62,828 nt of DNA from Pseudonocardia sp. 73-21 (GTDB lineage: Bacteria; Actinomycetota; Actinomycetes; Mycobacteriales; Pseudonocardiaceae), in NCBI RefSeq assembly GCF_001899645.1, contig NZ_MKVV01000110.1, positions 1-62,828 of the forward strand, given 5' to 3'. Shown one piece after another: positions 9,378 to 18,171 of this stretch. Both the position numbers and the translations under genes were made by a program. Under the pieces are notes generated by a model. It worked only from the letters and a program-made list of their open reading frames with translations, had not been told where the DNA came from and made no database searches. Position 1 is the stretch's first letter. Every line of letters starts with the position of its first letter.

Positions 9378-11234
9378 TCAGTGCTCCGACACCGACTTCC
9401 GCGCACAGGCGCGCAGCGCAAAATCCACCTCGGTGGCGATGTGCTGCAGCGTCTGCTCCACCACCAGGCTCCCGTGACCCGCGTCGAACCGGCACACCTC
9501 GTAGGTGACGTCGCCGCGGGCCGCGAGGGCGTCGAGGTAGTTGTCCACCTGCTGGATCGGGCAGCGGGGGTCGTTCTCCCCGGCGAGCACGAGGACGGGC
9601 GACCGCACGGCGTCGACGTACGTGAGGGGTGACGCCGTGCGGTACAGCTCGGGCTGGTCCTCGGGCGAGCCGCCGAACAGGGCTCGGTCGAACGAGCGCA
9701 GCTGCTCCATCTCGTCGGCGTAGGCGGTGAGGTAGTCGGCCACCGGCACGCCCGCGAGCGACGCGGCCCAGCGCTGCGGCTGCGTGCCCGCGGCGAGCAG
9801 CGCCAGGTAGCCGCCCCACGACCAGCCCTCCACCACGCACCTCGACGGGTCGCTGATCCCCGCGGCCACGAGGTGGTCGTACACGGCGGCCACGTCCTCC
9901 AGCTCGGTGAGCCCGGGCCGGCCCTCGATCGCGTCGCGCCACGGCGAGCCGTAGCCCGTCGACCCGCGGTAGTTGACCTCGACGACGACGAACCCGGCGT
10001 CCACCCACACCGCGCGGACCGGCGAGAAGCGGTCCTCGTCGGCGGCGTGCGGGCCGCCGTGCAGGGAGAACACGGTGGGCAGCGGCCCGTCACCGGCCGG
10101 GCGGGCGACCAGCGCGTGCACGTCGCCGACCCACACGTCCTCCACCGGCACCGACCCCGGCGGGCGCTCCCCGGGCGGTGTGACCAGCACGCGGTCGGTG
10201 CCGTCGGGGTGCAGCGCCCGGATCGTCGACGGCTCGGCGGCCGACGAGCACGAGTACTCGACGGTGCCGTCCGGCCGCACGTCCGCGGACCCGACGCAGC
10301 CCGGCGCCACCGGCAGCTCGGTGAGTGCGTCGGTGGCCAGGTCGTAGCGGTGCAGCCGGGTGCGGGCGGCGTGGGTGTGCCAGACCAGCAGGAACGACGC
10401 GTCGGGGGAGAAGTCGGCGACGATCTCGCCGGGCAGGTCCAGGTGCAGCTCGGTCTCCGTGTCGGCGAGGACGTCCCAGACCAGCAGCTCCTCGCGGCCG
10501 TGGCGCTCGTGCACCATCAGCAGCCGCCCGTCGCCCGCGACCGGGGCGAACGCGAGCGCGCCGAGCCCGAGGCCGGGCCCGTCGTGCTTCTCCGCCACCG
10601 TGGCGCCGTCGGCCACCCGGATCACCCGCACCGCGGGGTGCCGCGAATCGCCGTGCTCGGAGTGGCTGATCGCGAGCAGCGTCTCGTCCTCCGACAGCGC
10701 CCCGACGCCGCCGTCCTCGGCGTGGGCGTAGACCACCTCCACCGGGCTGTCGCCCCGCCGCACCCAGACCTTCGTGCCGTCGTCGGTGGAGGTGCCGGCG
10801 ACCACCACGGTGCGGCCGATCTCCAGCCCGGCCGGGTAGCCGTCCTCGACGCCGGGCACCGCCGGCTCCGCGACCGCGTCGGCGGGCAGGCCCCCGAACG
10901 GCTCGCTCACCCAGCGCCCGAACTCGTCGCCGTCGGTGTCGTCGAACCACCAGATCGTCTCGCCGTCGGGCGGGAGCGTGGCGGAGTGGGTGCCGCTCTT
11001 GCGGTCGGTGACCTGGCGGTGCAGGTCGGTGGCCCGGTCCCACGCGTAGATCTCGGTGGTGCCGCTGGCGTTGGACGTGTAGAGGTTGCGGTCCGGGGCG
11101 TCGCGCGCCCACGCCGGTCTCGACATCCGCGCGGCGGTGAACCGCGCCCGCCACCGCTGCTCGCGCTCGTCGTCGAAGAGGTGCTCGGGGACCGGGGCAA
11201 CGGGATGCGGGCTCACGGGTCCCGATGGTGCCAT
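9378..11234 (-). CDS. S9 family serine peptidase (acylaminoacyl-peptidase / prolyl oligopeptidase type)
   Basis: About 618 residues: an N-terminal beta-propeller with repeated WD-like strands (TSNASGTTEIYAWDRAT onward) and a C-terminal alpha/beta hydrolase domain. The triad is visible: nucleophile Ser in GWSWGGY, Asp in VLAGENDPRCPI and His in FDAGHGS. No signal peptide, so the protein is cytoplasmic. The start is uncertain: ATG 11234 or GTG 11216 give nearly the same protein; the open frame far upstream is not coding. It stops 15 bp from the convergent ohr gene. Confidence 0.9.
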   Translation of the reverse strand: MAPSGPVSPHPVAPVPEHLFDDEREQRWRARFTAARMSRPAWARDAPDRNLYTSNASGTTEIYAWDRATDLHRQVTDRKSGTHSATLPPDGETIWWFDDTDGDEFGRWVSEPFGGLPADAVAEPAVPGVEDGYPAGLEIGRTVVVAGTSTDDGTKVWVRRGDSPVEVVYAHAEDGGVGALSEDETLLAISHSEHGDSRHPAVRVIRVADGATVAEKHDGPGLGLGALAFAPVAGDGRLLMVHERHGREELLVWDVLADTETELHLDLPGEIVADFSPDASFLLVWHTHAARTRLHRYDLATDALTELPVAPGCVGSADVRPDGTVEYSCSSAAEPSTIRALHPDGTDRVLVTPPGERPPGSVPVEDVWVGDVHALVARPAGDGPLPTVFSLHGGPHAADEDRFSPVRAVWVDAGFVVVEVNYRGSTGYGSPWRDAIEGRPGLTELEDVAAVYDHLVAAGISDPSRCVVEGWSWGGYLALLAAGTQPQRWAASLAGVPVADYLTAYADEMEQLRSFDRALFGGSPEDQPELYRTASPLTYVDAVRSPVLVLAGENDPRCPIQQVDNYLDALAARGDVTYEVCRFDAGHGSLVVEQTLQHIATEVDFALRACARKSVSEH

Positions 11235-11244
11235 CATCGAGGAC

Positions 11245-11507
11245 GTGGCCGAGCCCGTGCGTCCCGAGGCTGTGCATCCCGACGACAGGCGAGTCTCCGC
11301 CCCGGGGATCTTCTCCGACAGCGCGGGCGGCGCCACGATGCGCGTGCTGACGATCATCTGGGCGTCGCTCGTCGCCGTGATCCTGGTGGTGCGGGGCTCG
11401 TCTCCATCACCAACGCCGAGCTGACCTACCCGTGGGTTCCGGGGCCGCCCGGGGCGGTGCCGGCCGTGCTCTACGCGGCGGGGATCGGACGGCCGGACAG
11501 GGGCTGA
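11245..11507 (+). pseudogene. Small membrane-protein gene, apparent frameshift
   Basis: Two adjoining frames show coding-like codon use (third positions nearly all G or C). The first, from GTG 11245, encodes a polar N-terminus and one membrane helix (LTIIWASLVAVILVVRG). Near 11393-11397 the signal moves to another frame, reading LVSITNAELTYPWVPGPPGA to the stop at 11507. Adding one G to the GGGG run would join them into about 87 residues. I do not recognise the family. The start lies 10 bp from the divergent S9 peptidase start. Confidence 0.4.
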
Positions 11508-11853
11508 AGGAACTCGAGCCGGTTGCCGAACGGGTCGGCCGCGTAGAAGCGGCGGTGTCCGGGGAACTCGCCGTCCCAGTCCGGCTCCACGCCCGCGTCC
11601 ACCAACCGCCGGCGAGCTCGTCGAGATCGGTGACGAGGATGCCCGGGTGCGCCTTGCGGGCCGGCCGGAAGTCGGGTTCGACACCGAGGTGCAGCTCCAC
11701 GCCACCGGCCCGGAACCACGCACCTCCCCGTGCCGCGAGCACCGGTGGCTTGGCGATCTCCGCCATGCCCAGCGCGTCGACGTAGAAGGCGCGGGCACGG
11801 TCCTCCTCGCCGGAGGGCATGGCGAGCTGCGTGTGGTGGAGGTGGTCGAACAC
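11471..11853 (-). pseudogene. VOC/glyoxalase-family gene with a one-base frameshift
   Basis: The 5' part from GTG 11853 reads FDHLHHTQLAMPSGEEDRAR, then the usual VOC strands up to DLDELA. Near 11606-11613 the family sequence jumps frame and continues LVDAGVEPDWDGEFPG and FYAADPFGNRLEFLQ to the stop at 11471. The span is one base short of 384. Restored, it would be a ~127-residue metal-binding VOC protein with His in HHTQ and Glu in RLEFLQ. Its start has TACGAT seven bases upstream and no Shine-Dalgarno, indicating a leaderless mRNA. Confidence 0.75.
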
Positions 11854-11860
11854 GGTCCTG

Positions 11861-11870
11861 ATCGTAGGGT
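11861..11870. promoter_or_regulatory. Overlapping divergent -10 boxes for two leaderless genes
   Basis: ATCGTAGGGT carries TACGAT on the minus strand (11866-11861) and TAGGGT on the plus strand (11865-11870). Each ends exactly seven bases before a start codon: GTG 11853 and ATG 11878. This matches the actinobacterial TANNNT box of leaderless transcripts and supports both starts. Confidence 0.6.
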
Positions 11871-11877
11871 GCGGAGT

Positions 11878-12702
11878 ATGGGGATCACGCCGTTGGAGCG
11901 GCTGCGCGCCATCGCGGCGGCGGGGGAGTCGCTGGCCCCGGTGCACAGTGCGCTGGGCACCGTGGTCGACCACGCAGAGCCGGGCCACGTCCGTGCGCAC
12001 GTACCGGGACTGCCCATGGGGGAGCTGCGCGGCGTCGGCCCGATCCCGGTGCTCGCGGACCTGGTCCTGAGCGGGGCCGTGTCGACGAACCTGCCCGCCG
12101 GGGCTTTCGTCACCACGTTGACGATGCACGTGACCACCCTCGGCCCGCTGCCCCCGGCCGGCGCGCCGTTGCACGCGTCCGGCCGCCTGATCAGCGCCGA
12201 TCCGGACAACGCGGTGAGCTCCGCCGAGATCGACGACGGTGCAGGCCGCACGGTGGCGGTGTTGACCAGCCGTTGCGCGATCGTGGGCGAACCGTCGCGG
12301 AACGGCCGTCCCGCCCACGAGCGGCGCCCCGTGCCCGCACCGTTCTCCGTGCTGGCCCTGCGGGCCGGACGGGCGACCGCCGACCCGGCGACGGCCAACT
12401 CCGGAGGTGCCGTGCAGGGCGGGGTGCTGGCCGCCGTGGCCGCCCACGCCCTGGACGAGGCGATCGGCGCGGTCCGGTCAGGACTCGCCGGGGCCCTGTG
12501 CGACCTCGAGGTCACGTTCGTGCGGGGGATACCGGCCGACGGCGCGCGCTTCACCGTCCGGGCGGAGGTGCTGCACGCCGGGTCCCGCTTCGCGAGTGCC
12601 AGAGCCGAGTTGCGGGACGGCCGAGGGCGGTTGGCGGTGGTGGCCTCGGCGTCCCAGTGGCGCGGCCGGCGGGACGTCATGATCGCCGGAACGGGGACAT
12701 GA
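11878..12702 (+). CDS. Double-hotdog thioesterase-like protein (PaaI/acyl-CoA thioesterase superfamily)
   Basis: 274 residues with two tandem hotdog-like halves, roughly 10-135 and 145-265. The second contains NSGGAVQGGVLAAVAAHALD, resembling the active-site helix of PaaI-type thioesterases. It probably hydrolyses acyl-CoA thioesters; the acyl group is unknown. It is read from ATG 11878, seven bases after TAGGGT, so probably leaderless. The last codons and stop (12700-12702) lie inside a 66-bp palindromic element, which appears to supply the C-terminus. Confidence 0.7.
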   Translation: MGITPLERLRAIAAAGESLAPVHSALGTVVDHAEPGHVRAHVPGLPMGELRGVGPIPVLADLVLSGAVSTNLPAGAFVTTLTMHVTTLGPLPPAGAPLHASGRLISADPDNAVSSAEIDDGAGRTVAVLTSRCAIVGEPSRNGRPAHERRPVPAPFSVLALRAGRATADPATANSGGAVQGGVLAAVAAHALDEAIGAVRSGLAGALCDLEVTFVRGIPADGARFTVRAEVLHAGSRFASARAELRDGRGRLAVVASASQWRGRRDVMIAGTGT

Positions 12703-12743
12703 GCTGCACATGTGCAGGTGGTGTCCCGATTCCGGCGATCATG
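12678..12743. repeat. 66-bp palindromic element overlapping a stop codon
   Basis: Outer arms 12678-12699 and 12722-12743 match 20 of 22 bases; the centre holds a perfect 14-bp palindrome, CTGCACATGTGCAG, at 12704-12717. The element encodes the last residues and stop of the thioesterase gene. Its compact two-level symmetry resembles REP/MITE-type intergenic repeats, but copy number cannot be judged here. Confidence 0.65.
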
Positions 12744-12762
12744 GCCTCGGTGGGCCGGTGAC

Positions 12763-12921
12763 CTAGCGGACCTTCTCCGGGATGTGGTCGAGGGCGTCCA
12801 GGGCGTGGCGGGCGAGCTTCGTGGCGGCCTTCTCGTCCAGCTTCGAGTTGGCTCGGAGTGCTGCGGCGACGAGAGCGACGCGCTGGTCGTGGACGGAGAC
12901 GTAGGTGGTGGGGCTGGCCAT
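12763..12921 (-). CDS. Small conserved actinobacterial protein (DUF6307-like)
   Basis: 52 residues starting SPTTYVSVHDQRVALVAAAL and ending LDALDHIPEKVR; predicted helical and soluble. It resembles a family of ~50-residue actinobacterial proteins that I associate with DUF6307; that name is from memory. Function unknown. It is flanked by the palindromic element and the exporter cluster. Confidence 0.6.
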   Translation of the reverse strand: MASPTTYVSVHDQRVALVAAALRANSKLDEKAATKLARHALDALDHIPEKVR

Positions 12922-13045
12922 GGTGGTGCTCCGAGTCTCCCGGGCAGCGACGCGCCGGGGGTGAGCTGACGTCGGGGACGACGTGGACTCGAACGTCCGC
13001 GTGCGAGGTGCGCCCGACCCCCACAGCCTACTCCGAAACCGCAGG

Positions 13046-13444
13046 TCAGGCCGCGGTGGGCGGGGTGGGCCGCGGGCCGCGGGTGGGCAGCGTGATGCCG
13101 CACGCCTGGAGCGCGGCCTTCGCCTCGGGCGAGGTGAACGCGGCGCCGAAACCGCCACCACCCGGTGCGCCGGTGGGCCGGGGCTGACCGGTGGGGCGGG
13201 GCTGCCCGGACGGCCGCGGCGTGAACGTCGGCACCGTGATCCCGGCGGCCTGCAGGCAGGCGGTGATCTTCTGGCGCAGGGCCGGGTCGATGCGGGCGTT
13301 GCCGCCGCCGGCCCCGGGGGCCGCGGTGCTCGCCGCTGCGGTCGGGGTGCTCGCTGAGCTGCCGCAACCGGTCAGCCCGCCGACGACGGCGGCAGCGGTC
13401 AGGACGATCGCGGCACCTCCGCGCCGGATGGTGGTGGTTCTCAT
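13046..13444 (-). CDS. Small secreted lipoprotein of the MacAB-like cluster
   Basis: 132 residues with signal peptide and lipobox (VVGGLTGCGSS, Cys about residue 27). The mature part contains two similar short segments with a conserved cysteine (ITACLQAAGITVP and ALQACGITLP) separated by a Pro/Gly/Arg-rich linker with repeated GQPRPTG units. No family recognised. It is the last gene of a same-strand set with the tripartite exporter, 13 bp from the DUF5666-like gene, so it is probably an extracytoplasmic accessory or a cargo. Confidence 0.75.
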   Translation of the reverse strand: MRTTTIRRGGAAIVLTAAAVVGGLTGCGSSASTPTAAASTAAPGAGGGNARIDPALRQKITACLQAAGITVPTFTPRPSGQPRPTGQPRPTGAPGGGGFGAAFTSPEAKAALQACGITLPTRGPRPTPPTAA

Positions 13445-13457
13445 GGTGTCCTTTCGC

Positions 13458-14018
13458 TCACGCGGTCTTGCGGCTGGTGACGGACGTGGCTGTGACGGTC
13501 CCGTCGGGGTTCGGGGTACCCGCCACCGACACGGTGGCGCCGACGGCGAGACCGCCGAGCCCGGAGGTGGTGACGGTGGCGGTGGGCGGCACCGTCACGG
13601 TGACCACCGTTCCCGCGAAGTTCGTGATGGTCAGGGTGGTGCCGCTGATCGACTTCACCGTGCCGATGGCAACGGGGGTACCACCGCCCGCCGCCTGGCC
13701 GGTGGCGCCGCCCGCGCCGCCGAACCCACCCGCACCGCCGAACCCGCCGGCGCCCCGGGTGCGACCCGCGGTGGCTGCGGCGGCCAGGCCGGCGTCGTGC
13801 TGCTTCTGCACGGCGACGCCCCCCGCGAAGGCGAGCACCGCCAGCAGAGCCGCGAGCAGCACGAACGTCAACCTGTTGGTGCGCCTGGGGCGGTTCCAGT
13901 CGGGCTCGAAGAGATCGTCGTCGGGGTCCTGGGCCGGCGCGGGTTGCACGCCGTTGGTCGCGACGGGGCCGGTGGACCACCCGTCGGTGGTCGTGTCGTC
14001 GGGTGCGGGGACGGTCAT
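13458..14018 (-). CDS. Membrane-anchored DUF5666-like protein with Gly-rich linker
   Basis: 186 residues: a polar cytoplasmic N-terminus (~1-48), one membrane helix (LTFVLLAALLAVLAFAGGVA, about 49-68), a glycine/alanine linker with GAGGFGGAGG repeats, then a small beta domain (IGTVKSISGTTLTITNFAG) like DUF5666 folds, facing outside. It lies 13 bp after the permease gene in the exporter operon. The permease carries a similar Gly/Ala/Phe linker, suggesting the two contact each other outside the membrane. Confidence 0.75.
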   Translation of the reverse strand: MTVPAPDDTTTDGWSTGPVATNGVQPAPAQDPDDDLFEPDWNRPRRTNRLTFVLLAALLAVLAFAGGVAVQKQHDAGLAAAATAGRTRGAGGFGGAGGFGGAGGATGQAAGGGTPVAIGTVKSISGTTLTITNFAGTVVTVTVPPTATVTTSGLGGLAVGATVSVAGTPNPDGTVTATSVTSRKTA

Positions 14019-14031
14019 CGGGCGACTGCTC

Positions 14032-15378
14032 TCACTCGTACCTCAAGGCGTCGATCGGGCGCAGCGAGGCGGCCCGGTTGGCGGGGTAGATCCCGAAGAA
14101 CAGACCGATCGCGACGGAGACGCCGAACGCGAGCACGACCGAGTAGGGCGCCACCACCAGCTGGAACGTGCCGAACTGGAGCTGCCCGACCAGCACCCCG
14201 ATGACCACGCCGATCAGGCCGCCGAACACCGACAGCATCACGGCCTCCATGAGGAACTGGCCCACGATGTCGGACTTCTGCGCTCCGATGGCCTTGCGGA
14301 TGCCGATCTCCCGGGTCCGCTCGGTGACGGTCACCAGCATGATGTTCATGACGCCGATGCCCCCGACGAGCAGCGAGATCCCCGCCACGCCGCCCAGCAG
14401 GATGGTGAAGACGCCGGTGATCGTGCCCAGCGCGGAGAGAATCGACGTCGGGTTGAAGATCGAGAAGTCCTCGTTCGCCGCGGTGACGTGGTGGCGCTGG
14501 TTGAGGATCGAGGTCACCTCGTCCTGCGCCGCGGTGACCTCGGTGGAGGAGGCGGCCTTCACCGAGATGCTGCTGATGGTCCCGTAGCCGGTGAGGGTGT
14601 CCTGCACGGCGGTGAGCGGGGCGACCACGCGGTCGTCCTGGTCCTGTGGCCCGCTGCTGCCCTTGGCGGTCAGGATGCCGACCACCTGGTAGGCGATCCC
14701 GTTGAACTGCACGGTCTGCCCCAGGATCGCCGAGCCGTCGCCGCCGATCAGGTCGACGGCCACGGTGGTGCCCACCAGGCAGATCCGCTTGCGGGCGGTG
14801 TAGTCGGAGTCGGAGATCGGCACGCCCGCCTGGAGCGAGTCGTTGTCGTTCGTGAGGTAGCTCGGCGTGCTGCCGGTGAACGTGCCGACCGTGTGCGAGG
14901 CGCCCTCGTAGGTCGCCGTCACCGACGGTGCGGTGACGACCGGTGCCACGGACGCCACGTCGGGGGCCTGGGTCTCGTCGACCAGGGCCTGTGCGTCGTC
15001 GAGGGTGAGCTGGGGCTGCTGGACCAGCGTGCCGTTGTTGACCGTGGACGAGGACGCCGCTCCTCCGGCGCCGCCCGCCCCGCCGAACCCACCTCCGCCG
15101 GCCCGGGCGGCGCCGCCGAGTGCGCCGAGGCCGCCCGCCCCACCCCGGGCGCCGCCTCCGCGGCTGCCGGCGCCGGTGGTGGTCGAGGTGATCGTGAGCG
15201 TGTTGCTGCCGAGGCTGCTGACCGACTTCTGCACCGACGCGCTCGCCCCGGTGCCGGCGGCGATCAGGATGATCACCGCCGCGACGCCGATGAGGATCCC
15301 CGACATGGTCAACAGCGACCGCAGCTTGTTCGCCATCACCCCGCGGACGGCGAACCGGGCACTCTCGCGGAGGTTCAC
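14032..15378 (-). CDS. MacB-like ABC transporter permease (FtsX family)
   Basis: About 448 residues: an N-terminal helix (LLTMSGILIGVAAVIILIAAG), a large extracytoplasmic MacB-type domain with a Gly/Ala-rich insert near residues 60-110, and three C-terminal helices of the FtsX fold, ending AASLRPIDALRYE as usual. I chose GTG 15378, which forms a GTGA overlap with the stop of the ATPase gene. With the ATPase and the adaptor it forms a MacAB-type system, here in a bacterium without an outer membrane. Confidence 0.9.
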   Translation of the reverse strand: MNLRESARFAVRGVMANKLRSLLTMSGILIGVAAVIILIAAGTGASASVQKSVSSLGSNTLTITSTTTGAGSRGGGARGGAGGLGALGGAARAGGGGFGGAGGAGGAASSSTVNNGTLVQQPQLTLDDAQALVDETQAPDVASVAPVVTAPSVTATYEGASHTVGTFTGSTPSYLTNDNDSLQAGVPISDSDYTARKRICLVGTTVAVDLIGGDGSAILGQTVQFNGIAYQVVGILTAKGSSGPQDQDDRVVAPLTAVQDTLTGYGTISSISVKAASSTEVTAAQDEVTSILNQRHHVTAANEDFSIFNPTSILSALGTITGVFTILLGGVAGISLLVGGIGVMNIMLVTVTERTREIGIRKAIGAQKSDIVGQFLMEAVMLSVFGGLIGVVIGVLVGQLQFGTFQLVVAPYSVVLAFGVSVAIGLFFGIYPANRAASLRPIDALRYE

Positions 15379-16136
15379 GACGTGACCCGGGCCTGTGGTG
15401 CGTGCTCGGCCGACCACCGTGGCGGCCGTCCGGCCGGACCGGCCACGCGCTCGTCGGAGAGGACCTTGCCGTCGCGCATCCGCAGCACACGCTTGGCGTG
15501 GGCGGCGACCTCCTCCTCGTGGGTGATCACCACGACGGTGCGGCCGGCCACGTTGAGCTCGTCGAACAGATCCAGCACCTCGGCGGTGCTGCGGCTGTCG
15601 AGCGCGCCGGTCGGCTCGTCGGCGAGCAGCAGGACGGGGTTCGTCGCGATCGCACGGGCGATGGCCACGCGCTGCTGCTGCCCGCCGGAGAGCTGCGACG
15701 GCCCGTGGTTCGCGCGCGCGGTCAGCCCGACCTGGTCCAGCGCGGCCAGCGCCCGCCGTCGCCGTTCGCCCGGCCGGATGCCGGCGTAGGCCAGCGGCAG
15801 TTCGACGTTGCTGACCGCCGAGGTCCGCGGGATCAGGTTGAACGACTGGAAGATGAACCCGATCTTGCGGTTGCGGATGATCGCCTGCCGCTTCTCGTCG
15901 AGGAGCCGCGTGTCGACGCCGTCGAGCAGGTAGCGGCCGCGGGTGGGCGCGTCGAGGCAGCCGATGATGTTCATCAGCGTCGACTTGCCCGACCCCGATG
16001 CGCCCATCACGGCCACGTAGTCGCCGCGCTCCACCACGAGGTCGACGCCGTCGACGGCCCGGACCACCGTGTCCCCGCTCCCGTAGATCTTCGAGACCGC
16101 CCGCAGCTCGATGACCGGCCGGGCCGGGCGCGTCAT
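15375..16136 (-). CDS. MacB/LolD-type ABC transporter ATPase
   Basis: 253 residues. It shows Walker A GASGSGKST, the signature LSGGQQQRVAIARA, Walker B LLLADEPTGALD and the switch His in VVITHEEEV. The ATG overlaps the adaptor gene's stop as ATGA, and the gene's own stop overlaps the permease start, so all three are translationally coupled. The family powers mechanotransmission in MacB-type export or lipoprotein release rather than classic membrane transport. Confidence 0.94.
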   Translation of the reverse strand: MTRPARPVIELRAVSKIYGSGDTVVRAVDGVDLVVERGDYVAVMGASGSGKSTLMNIIGCLDAPTRGRYLLDGVDTRLLDEKRQAIIRNRKIGFIFQSFNLIPRTSAVSNVELPLAYAGIRPGERRRRALAALDQVGLTARANHGPSQLSGGQQQRVAIARAIATNPVLLLADEPTGALDSRSTAEVLDLFDELNVAGRTVVVITHEEEVAAHAKRVLRMRDGKVLSDERVAGPAGRPPRWSAEHAPQARVTS

Positions 16137-17968
16137 CCGCCGGTCCGGGGGAAGCCCGCGCCGCTGTTGGTGCCCGACGGCGTGGTCGACCCCGTGGCGG
16201 TGCCTCCGGTGCTCGGCAGGACCAGCACGTCGCCCTCCTGGACGCCGCTGGTGATCTCGGTGGTGGTGTCGCCGACGAGGCCGATGTCCACCGGCACCGT
16301 GGTGTCGGTGCCGTTGCGCCGCACCGTGACGGTGTGCCGGTTGCCGAGCGAGGTGATCGCGAGATTCGGGGCCGAGAGCACGTCGGTGGCGGCGGCGGCC
16401 GCGATCGTGAGGCTGGCGGTGGAGCCGATGCCGACCCCGGGCGGTGCCGTGTCGAGCGAGACCTGCACCGGGTAGAGCACCACGTTGTTGGTGACCGTGC
16501 TCTGCGGCGTGATCTGGGTGACCGAGCCGGTGGCCGTCTGGTTGGTGGCCGGGAACGTCACGGTGGCGGTCTGCCCGAGCTTGATCTTGGCGGCGTCGGC
16601 CTCGGCGATGTTGGCGGTGACGGCGAGCTGGCTGAGGTTGGCGATCGTGACGAACCCGGAACCGGCGGAGGTGGCCGACGAGCTGGCCGCGCTGGCGGCG
16701 CCGCTGCCGGTGGAGCCGCTGGAGGAGGTCGAGGAGGAGCCGCCCGACCCGCCGGAGGACGACTCGCCCACCTTGCCGCTGACGACCAGCACCACGCCGG
16801 TCTGCGGGGCCTTGAGTTCGGTCTCGTCCACGCCGTTCTGGGCGGTGTCCACCTGGACCTGGGCCTGGTCGACCTGGGCCTTGGCCTGGGCGATCTGGTC
16901 GGGGGTCTCGGGGTGGAGGTCGGCCTGCGCGGTGAGCTGAGCGGTCGTCACCTGGCCCTGGGCGGTGGTCACCTGCTGCTTGTCGGTCGCGATGGTGGTG
17001 TTGTCCTTGAGCAGGGTGGACGACTGCGTCTGCTGGGCGGTGGTGATGGCCTGCTGGTCTAGGTCGAGGGTCGTCTGCTGGGACTCCTCCGCGGTGGTGA
17101 TGGCTTGGCGATCCGACTGGAGTGTCGCGTCACGGGTCGCCCGAGCTGATTTCGCAGCGGCGCAGTCCGTCGGGGCAGGCAGGCTCTGTCCGGCTGCGCT
17201 GGGTGCCATCGACGGCGCCGCACTGGTTTGCACGACGTTGCAGGACGCTTCCGCGTTGCTCACTGCGACGTTCTGCGTGTTCTCGTCGGACCGCTCTTTA
17301 GCCTGAGCGTTCGCCACCGCGGTGTTCGTCGAGTCCTTGTCGTCGTTGAACTTGGTCTGGGCGTTGTCGATCGCGCTCGCCGTGGAGGTGGTGTCCAGCG
17401 CCAGCTGGTTCTGCGCCGCCGTCACCGCCGCGTTGGCGTTGGCCACCCCCTGCTGGGCTGTGGTGATGGCCTGCTGGTCCTGCTGCTTCTTCACCGCCGT
17501 GGGGCCGGAGGCCGCCTGACCCAGCGCCGCCTTGGCGCTGTCGAGCTGGGCCTGGGCCGTCCGCAGGGATGCCTTGGAGCTGGTGGGGTCGATCGTCGCC
17601 AGCACCTCGCCGAGTGTCACCGTGTCACCCGCCTTCACGTTCACCGCCGTGACCGTCCCGGCCGTCTGGAAGCTCACCGGCGTACTGGCCGAGGAGGCGG
17701 CGTTGCCGCTGCCCGTGACGCTGGAGGTGACGGTCGCGCGGGTCACCGCGACCGTCCGCACCGCCACCGTCGGCGTGCTCGGGTTCCCGATCAGCGTGAA
17801 GGCCAGCACGATCGCGAGAATCAACAGCAGGGCGAGGATCAGGTTGAGCCAGCGCGCCCGGGGCGTCATCGAGTCGAAACGGGCGCGCAGCTTCCCCCAC
17901 CGCGACGGCGGTGGCGGAGGTGCCGCAGATCCCTGCACCGGGATCTCGGTCGTCATCATCTCACTCAT
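16133..17968 (-). CDS. MacA-like periplasmic-adaptor (HlyD family) with long Q/T-rich coiled coil
   Basis: 611 residues, longer than the ~370 of typical MacA. A cytoplasmic N-terminus is followed by one helix (about 41-61), a lipoyl-type half (TPVSFQTAGTVTAVNVKAGD), a long alpha-hairpin with many QQAITTAQQ-like repeats (about 135-385), the second lipoyl half (APQTGVVLVVSGKVGESS) and beta-barrel strands. Codons for residues ~213-291 are less GC-rich than the rest and encode a Ser/Pro/Ala loop with Cys243 and Cys269, probably the hairpin tip closed by a disulfide. It is first in the exporter operon. Confidence 0.88.
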   Translation of the reverse strand: MSEMMTTEIPVQGSAAPPPPPSRWGKLRARFDSMTPRARWLNLILALLLILAIVLAFTLIGNPSTPTVAVRTVAVTRATVTSSVTGSGNAASSASTPVSFQTAGTVTAVNVKAGDTVTLGEVLATIDPTSSKASLRTAQAQLDSAKAALGQAASGPTAVKKQQDQQAITTAQQGVANANAAVTAAQNQLALDTTSTASAIDNAQTKFNDDKDSTNTAVANAQAKERSDENTQNVAVSNAEASCNVVQTSAAPSMAPSAAGQSLPAPTDCAAAKSARATRDATLQSDRQAITTAEESQQTTLDLDQQAITTAQQTQSSTLLKDNTTIATDKQQVTTAQGQVTTAQLTAQADLHPETPDQIAQAKAQVDQAQVQVDTAQNGVDETELKAPQTGVVLVVSGKVGESSSGGSGGSSSTSSSGSTGSGAASAASSSATSAGSGFVTIANLSQLAVTANIAEADAAKIKLGQTATVTFPATNQTATGSVTQITPQSTVTNNVVLYPVQVSLDTAPPGVGIGSTASLTIAAAAATDVLSAPNLAITSLGNRHTVTVRRNGTDTTVPVDIGLVGDTTTEITSGVQEGDVLVLPSTGGTATGSTTPSGTNSGAGFPRTGG

Positions 17969-18171
17969 GAGGTCCTCCTCGACCAGGTCCCCACCCGGCG
18001 CGGACCGTGCGCCGTGAAGCTAGGAATTGCCTGTGAATAGAATGGGAACGGGCTGTGCGGATCTCGGAGCCCCTGCGCCGAGAATGCGCACGCTAGCTGG
18101 TAAAGGAATGGTTTTATTCTGCAGGTCGCAGATCACGAGGGGTTCGGATAAATCACACATGGGCGGGCCGT

